9,830 nt of DNA. It comes from JBCCWF01 sp038520475. Its GTDB lineage: Bacteria; Cyanobacteriota; Cyanobacteriia; CAKZMO01. Under the pieces are notes generated by a model. It was not told the origin of the DNA, made no database searches, and was given only the letters and a program-made list of their open reading frames with translations. The position numbers and the translations under genes are program-made. The stretch is taken from positions 1 to 9,830 of the forward strand of contig JBCBLF010000183.1 in assembly GCA_038520475.1 (NCBI GenBank), in the 5' to 3' direction. Of this stretch, positions 5,931 through 9,830 are shown piece by piece (position 1 is the first letter of the stretch; each line of letters begins with the position of its first letter).

Positions 5931-7349
5931 GTGTTAGATTTTCTCAATGACCTATTGTGGGGAAAAGTCCTCATTGCAGTGCTAGTTGCTGTTGGATTAC
6001 TGTTCACCATTGCGTCGCGATTTGTTCAATTTCGCTACTTTGGTCAAATGTTTAGCATTTTGGGGCAAGCGACTCAGCATGAGGAAGGCCATCTGAGTTC
6101 TTTTCAGGCGTTAGTGCTCAGCGTGGCGGGAAGAGTTGGAGCTGGAAATATTGCAGGAGTTGCCGTTGCCATTACCTTAGGTGGTCCAGGAGCTGTCTTT
6201 TGGATGTGGGTGATTGGACTAATCGGTATGTCTACGAGTTTCTTTGAATGCACATTAGCGCAGCTCTTCAAAAATGGGGAGCCTGATGGAACCTATCGCG
6301 GCGGCCCTGCTTACTACATCAGCCGAGGCTTAGGCAATCGTGGGCTGGCTGCGGTGTTCTCAATTTTGTTGTTGGTGACCTTTGGCTTTGGCTTCAATGC
6401 TTTACAGTCGTATACGGTTGCGACTTCGTTGAATGACACGTTTGGAATACCGACTCAAATTACCGGTTTCATGTTGTTGATAGTTTTGGGGGTCACAATT
6501 TTTGGGGGTGTCAAGCGCATTGCAGAAGTTGCAGAGTTTGTTGTGCCCATTATGGCGATCGGCTATTTTGCGATGGCCATGTTCGTTATCATTACCAATT
6601 TAGGCAATCTTCCAGGAGTCTTTGGCCTGATCTTCAGTAGCGCGTTTGGCCTGCAACAAGCAGTCAGTGGAGGAATTGGGGCTGCCATTATTTTTGGGGT
6701 CAAGCGAGGGCTGTTTTCAAATGAAGCAGGCTTGGGGAGTGCGCCAAACGTAGCAGCTGTTGCCTATGTCAAGCACCCGGTTAACCAAGGTATCGTTCAG
6801 GCGTTTAGTGTTTTTATCGATACGATCGTCTTGTGTTCTTGCACCGCTGCAATCATTTTGCTTTCAAGCGTTTATGAACCAGGCAGCGATGTCGGTGGCG
6901 TAACTATGACTCAGACAGCTATGGCTGAGCATGTTGGTGCATGGGGACAAGCCTTTGTCACGATCGCCCTTGTACTGTTTGCGTTCACCTCCATGATTTA
7001 TAACTATTATCTGGGTGAAAATAGCCTCAACTTCTTCAGTGAAGAAAACAAGAATCTGTTTCGCGGATTTCGAGTGCTAACTCTTGCACTCATTGTTTGG
7101 GGCGCATCCCAGGATTTGGGAACAGTATTTGGTTTTGCGGACGTCACGATGGGACTATTGGCGTTGGTCAATCTCGTTGCATTGGTGATGCTGTTTAAGG
7201 TGGGGTTGAAAGTCATGCGAGACTTTGATCTGCAAATCAAAGTGGGTGAAAAGCAACCTACCTTCAACCCAGATAAGTTTCCTGAACTCAATATTGATCG
7301 CGAAGCTTGGGCCCTTGATGAACTTACCCGAGAGCCTGCGATTTACTAA
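5931..7349 (+). CDS. Sodium:alanine symporter, AGCS family
   Basis: Secondary transporter importing alanine and/or glycine, possibly other small amino acids, with Na+ across the plasma membrane. It has 472 residues, a usual length, with roughly eleven membrane helices. Family blocks are LSVAGRVGAGNIAGVA (63-78) followed by LGGPGAVFWMW (83-93), TYRGGPAYYI (121-130), and GVKRGLFSNEAGLGSAP (256-272), the conserved RG-SNEAG-G signature. The C-terminal 40 residues are a polar cytoplasmic tail. It starts with GTG at 5931; AGGAG at 5918-5922, eight bases upstream, and alignment of the first helix support this start. The gene stands alone: an unusual palindrome and a tandem duplication lie upstream, and a convergent hairpin lies downstream. 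Family assignment is firm; the exact amino acid substrate cannot be read from sequence. Confidence 0.93.
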   Translation: MLDFLNDLLWGKVLIAVLVAVGLLFTIASRFVQFRYFGQMFSILGQATQHEEGHLSSFQALVLSVAGRVGAGNIAGVAVAITLGGPGAVFWMWVIGLIGMSTSFFECTLAQLFKNGEPDGTYRGGPAYYISRGLGNRGLAAVFSILLLVTFGFGFNALQSYTVATSLNDTFGIPTQITGFMLLIVLGVTIFGGVKRIAEVAEFVVPIMAIGYFAMAMFVIITNLGNLPGVFGLIFSSAFGLQQAVSGGIGAAIIFGVKRGLFSNEAGLGSAPNVAAVAYVKHPVNQGIVQAFSVFIDTIVLCSCTAAIILLSSVYEPGSDVGGVTMTQTAMAEHVGAWGQAFVTIALVLFAFTSMIYNYYLGENSLNFFSEENKNLFRGFRVLTLALIVWGASQDLGTVFGFADVTMGLLALVNLVALVMLFKVGLKVMRDFDLQIKVGEKQPTFNPDKFPELNIDREAWALDELTREPAIY

Positions 7350-7405
7350 ATTCCACACGGATTATTTAGAGACCGGGCTGACGTAAGTTTCAGAAGTGAA
7401 GATTC

Positions 7406-7464
7406 AATCGAAGACCTCCTCTTGGCTCTCTGACAATTAGAGAACCAAGAGGAGGTCTTCGATT
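7406..7464. terminator. Shared hairpin between convergent genes
   Basis: Perfect 20-bp arms at 7406-7425 and 7445-7464 (CGAAGACCTCCTCTTGG core) are extended inward, after one mismatch, by seven more pairs including one G/T, closing a 3-nt CAA loop. It lies 56 bases after the symporter stop and 32 bases past the stop of the minus-strand repeat protein. It is symmetric and lacks T-tracts, so it can act for either transcript. Confidence 0.75.
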
Positions 7465-7496
7465 AACCCAAGAGGGTTTCAGCTTGGACATTGGGA

Positions 7497-8942
7497 TTAG
7501 GTAAAATCAGCTGCTGTGATTTGAGCAGCACGAACGCCTCTCAGAAGCGCTAAGTCATCTGAACCATTACTAATCATCAGGTTACGGCCGCGCTGATCAA
7601 AGGTTAGACTTGTCGATCTCATCGAGCCAGGTAAATCGATTCGGTCAAGCCCATCTTTAAAATCTTTGACTACATCGAAGTCTCGCCCTCGACTGAGAAC
7701 GAAGACATCACGGCCACGCCCCCCAACAAGAGTATCTTTGTCAGGACCACCAATGAGACGGTCGTTTCCATTGCCGCCAAACAATCGGTCTCTACCTCGT
7801 CCGCCTTTCAGAATATCGTTACCGTTACCACCCCTGAGGCGATCATTATCACTACCGCCGATGAGAACATCATCGCCATTGAGTCCACTCAATCGGTCTT
7901 TTCCGGCTCTACCGATGATTCTGTCATCATTAGCGGTTCCTCTCAAGCGATCGCTACGGCGTCCCCCAACGATTCGTCTACCAGAGCCAGAACCACTGCC
8001 ACTGCCGCCATTGCCACCACTGCCGCTCCGACCATATTCATAGAGCAAGGTAGCCCGTTCATCAATGGTTCCATTGGCGTCGTTGTCATCTTCGAAGATG
8101 ATGCGTTGAATGCGTCCCGAACCGTCGTAAAAATATGAGGTCGTTGACCTTTCATTGGGCGCTGTACCTGGGTCATTATCATCGGTTTCTGTCACCGATG
8201 AAACCAGGCGATCGCCACTGTAATTGAACGTTGTTGTTGATGTGTCAGACAACACAACAAACCCCAAAAACTGACTTTCTGTTGTCGTTGTGCTTGAAGT
8301 GAGTCGGTTGCCGCTGTAAGTGTTTGTTGTTTTGACTTCTAAATCAGGATCGCCGTCATTATTAAGATCGGACGACAACACAAGCATGGTGAGATCGCCG
8401 TTTCCGTTAAATGTCGCCATTTCCATGGAGCTTGATGTTGCATCAATGCTTCCGTCGGCACCGTCATCTAACTGGGTCAAGGTTTTGACAGTATTTCCTC
8501 CGTTTGTGTAAGTCAGTGTGGAAATACTCAAGGCATCAATAGCACCATCACTGGACACGTCAATTTCTTGGCGAATAGAAATAATACGACCAGCATTGTT
8601 TAGCGTGAACTGGGAAACGACGCGATCGCCATCATTGTTAATGGTGGACGTCAAGCGATTGCCAGCGGCATCATACGTATTTTGGATGGAATAACGCTCA
8701 TCAATCGTACCATCTCCGTTTGTATCAGTGGTGAAGTTACCCAGAAGAAGATTATTACTCTCATAAGATAGGCGGGCTATTGTTCGTGCATCAATGGTGC
8801 CATTTGCACCTTCATCTATTTCAAGAGTGACCTTAGATGGAAGGAATACCTCTGTGAGAGGTTCAGTGCCGGGGACAAAAGGTTGTAGGATTGGCGATCG
8901 CAAAAAATCGGCTGCAAGCGGAAGAGTTGGGGTGAACGTCAT
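7497..8942 (-). CDS. Secreted RTX-type calcium-binding repeat protein
   Basis: The protein is 481 residues with no Sec signal, as expected for a type I secretion substrate. Residues 40-304 hold about eight units of roughly 31 residues, each with an Asp-rich loop like DTNGDGTID (73-81), DVSSDGAID (128-136), DDGADGSID (159-167), DLNNDGDPD (192-200) or DNDANGTID (286-294). These loops alternate with beta-strand text such as YDAAGNRLTS, resembling YD/RHS-like strands. A Gly/Ser hinge (305-321) leads to ten uninterrupted nonapeptides of the GGxGxDxLx type (326-415), the Ca2+-binding beta-roll. The C-terminus (DVFVLSRGRDFDVVKDF...ITAADFT) is the usual end of hemolysin-type proteins. AGGAG five bases before the ATG fixes the start. 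No protease, lipase or other catalytic domain is seen and no secretion genes are nearby. The role is unknown; a surface or extracellular matrix protein is likely. Confidence 0.88.
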   Translation of the reverse strand: MTFTPTLPLAADFLRSPILQPFVPGTEPLTEVFLPSKVTLEIDEGANGTIDARTIARLSYESNNLLLGNFTTDTNGDGTIDERYSIQNTYDAAGNRLTSTINNDGDRVVSQFTLNNAGRIISIRQEIDVSSDGAIDALSISTLTYTNGGNTVKTLTQLDDGADGSIDATSSSMEMATFNGNGDLTMLVLSSDLNNDGDPDLEVKTTNTYSGNRLTSSTTTTESQFLGFVVLSDTSTTTFNYSGDRLVSSVTETDDNDPGTAPNERSTTSYFYDGSGRIQRIIFEDDNDANGTIDERATLLYEYGRSGSGGNGGSGSGSGSGRRIVGGRRSDRLRGTANDDRIIGRAGKDRLSGLNGDDVLIGGSDNDRLRGGNGNDILKGGRGRDRLFGGNGNDRLIGGPDKDTLVGGRGRDVFVLSRGRDFDVVKDFKDGLDRIDLPGSMRSTSLTFDQRGRNLMISNGSDDLALLRGVRAAQITAADFT

Positions 8943-9014
8943 CGTTGCTCCTAGTGAAAATATGGATGGAAAGAGAAACCGTCGATCGATTTATCACTCT
9001 CACGATTTGATCCT

Positions 9015-9045
9015 TGTCGTTTGAGTTGCTCCCTGTCGTTCGAGT
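9015..9045. repeat. Direct repeat TGTCGTTYGAGT, 19-base step
   Basis: TGTCGTTTGAGT at 9015-9026 and TGTCGTTCGAGT at 9034-9045 match at 11 of 12 positions with a 19-base step. They lie 73-103 bases upstream of the RTX-type gene start, in likely promoter territory, and may form an operator. Confidence 0.5.
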
Positions 9046-9075
9046 GTGGCGTATAGATGCAGTGGTTTTGACACA

Positions 9076-9108
9076 CCCTACTATTCAGGGAAATCCCTTA
9101 CTATTCAG
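9076..9108. repeat. Direct repeat TACTATTCAG, 20-base step
   Basis: TACTATTCAG occurs at 9079-9088 and 9099-9108, each preceded by CCC (with one extra T in the second copy). The 20-base step is close to two helical turns, so both copies face the same side of the helix. They lie 137-166 bases upstream of the RTX-type gene and may form a regulator site. Confidence 0.5.
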
Positions 9109-9144
9109 AATAGAAAGAGTATCTATTTCTATCTCCCCATAGGT

Positions 9145-9168
9145 GTTGGTGATTTCGTTGGTGATTTT
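9145..9168. repeat. 12-bp tandem duplication GTTGGTGATTTY
   Basis: GTTGGTGATTTC (9145-9156) is followed directly by GTTGGTGATTTT (9157-9168). It has the same unit length and GTTGGT start as the duplication at 5822-5845, matching it at 9 of 12 positions. A GCGATCGC site follows at 9173. Confidence 0.6.
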
Positions 9169-9429
9169 GTGTGCGATCGCTTAAGGTGTCCAAAAAGTCA
9201 GCTATAGCTTTCGTCATTTAGGTTAGAACGCCGAGTATCATTTAGTTCATTGGCATAGTCAAATGGTTTGTCGTCTTGTTTTTTTGTCGTAATTGAACTG
9301 GCGACGGCTATACAAATCCGTCAATCCAACGAATGGAGAATGATGATGGGGGCATTGTCAACTTGATTAATATCAATTCTCTAAAATCCTGCCCCACCTG
9401 TTCCCTGGCTCTTTCAGAGGGGCTGCGCC

Positions 9430-9469
9430 AACGCCTTTGCTCAGAGAATGTCGGCTGAGCAGAGGCGTT
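9430..9469. repeat. REP-like hairpin
   Basis: Arms at 9430-9444 and 9455-9469 (AACGCCTTTGCTCAG and its complement) pair over 15 positions with one G/T wobble around a 10-nt loop. The flanking GGGGCTGCGCCAACGCC text resembles dispersed GC-rich palindromes of cyanobacterial genomes, from memory. No gene end lies beside it, so a mobile or dispersed repeat is more likely than a terminator. Confidence 0.5.
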
Positions 9470-9830
9470 CGCTTGGTATCTCCTAAAGAAAGACAGCTGA
9501 CGTTACGTGTAGCTGCGTTTTAGAGAAACGGTATAACTTATCTCGAAGCTAGCCCGACGCTTCCATTGAAGTAGTCAGGAATAATTTGTGCTGCTGCCAC
9601 AGCACCTGTGGAATCTTGCTAGCTTACAATGCGCTGACGTATCGTCTCTTGTTATTCAGGTTCGCCACTCCATCTGAGACAGCAGTTCATTTTGTGTAAT
9701 CACTCGGCTATCCGTGCAGTATTTCCTCAAAATCCATCCCAATTCTTTATTAGTCTTTTCCGTTTGCTGAAGTCATAGCCACTCTGTAACGCGACTAATA
9801 AGCGCTACTCAATCGATCCAACCCTGTATG

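Larger units (their letters stand above)
8943..9830. other. Intergenic region with no supported gene
   Basis: Nearly 900 bases carry no convincing gene on either strand. The left 230 bases hold the repeats upstream of the RTX-type gene. A 38-codon minus ORF at 9101-9217 (MTKAIADFLDTLSD...) and a start-less open frame at 9198-9320 (ending NLNDESYS) overlap each other; neither has a ribosome site or recognised relative. From 9470 to the end I see nothing beyond short chance stems. No tRNA, rRNA, CRISPR or transposase signal was found. Confidence 0.5.

Noticed and set aside
7740..7972. Possible CRISPR array because of regularly spaced short repeats
   Set aside because: The 27-base period encodes RTX nonapeptides in frame; there are no conserved direct repeats with unrelated spacers.
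7666..8043. Plus-strand 125-codon Pro/Arg-rich ORF
   Set aside because: It is the antisense shadow of the RTX repeats; its regularity only mirrors the nonapeptide codons.
9101..9320. Two overlapping minus-strand fragments, one of 38 codons and one without a start codon
   Set aside because: They overlap in different frames, one lacks a start and no family is recognised; the repeats in this stretch also fit regulatory DNA better.

Overview
The window reads as cyanobacterial chromosome. The palindrome GCGATCGC (HIP1), the highly iterated octamer of many cyanobacterial genomes, occurs about eleven times in 9.8 kb. Two loci are also typical of oxygenic phototrophs: a methyltransferase of the plastoquinone/tocopherol pathway and an MntCAB manganese transporter. 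Codon use and base composition look even across the genes, with no clear integrated island. The species cannot be told from this window.

Layout. 1-290: left edge with a possible partial minus-strand ORF, a textbook minus-strand terminator (117-155) and a hairpin (229-259). 287-1288 (minus): membrane-anchored MPBQ/MSBQ-type methyltransferase. 1289-1697: divergent control region. 1698-4671 (plus): mntC, mntA, mntB (solute-binding lipoprotein, ATPase, permease), with a hairpin between mntA and mntB and a perfect 22-bp stem after mntB. 4785-5132: gene-poor, hairpin-rich stretch. 5133-5405 (minus): small exported protein of unknown function. 5406-5930: divergent intergenic region with a 17-bp-arm palindrome and a 12-bp tandem duplication. 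5931-7349 (plus): sodium:alanine (AGCS) symporter. 7406-7464: hairpin shared by two convergent genes. 7497-8942 (minus): secreted repeat protein with two kinds of predicted calcium-binding repeats. 8943-9830: no convincing gene, but several phased direct repeats and a REP-like hairpin.

How the genes fit together. MntC captures Mn2+ outside the plasma membrane, MntB carries it across and MntA supplies ATP; manganese is needed for the photosystem II oxygen-evolving cluster. The divergent methyltransferase makes the methylated quinone head group of plastoquinone-9 and/or tocopherol, also needed for photosynthetic electron flow or lipid protection. Shared regulation is possible but unproven. The symporter and the RTX-type protein look independent.

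I found no clearly new multi-gene system. The items most worth a second look are the two-module calcium-binding architecture and Arg-rich RTX tail of the 481-residue protein, the phased repeats upstream of it, the hairpin inside the mnt operon, the palindrome and tandem duplication before the symporter, the unknown small exported protein, and the structured stretch 4810-5053.
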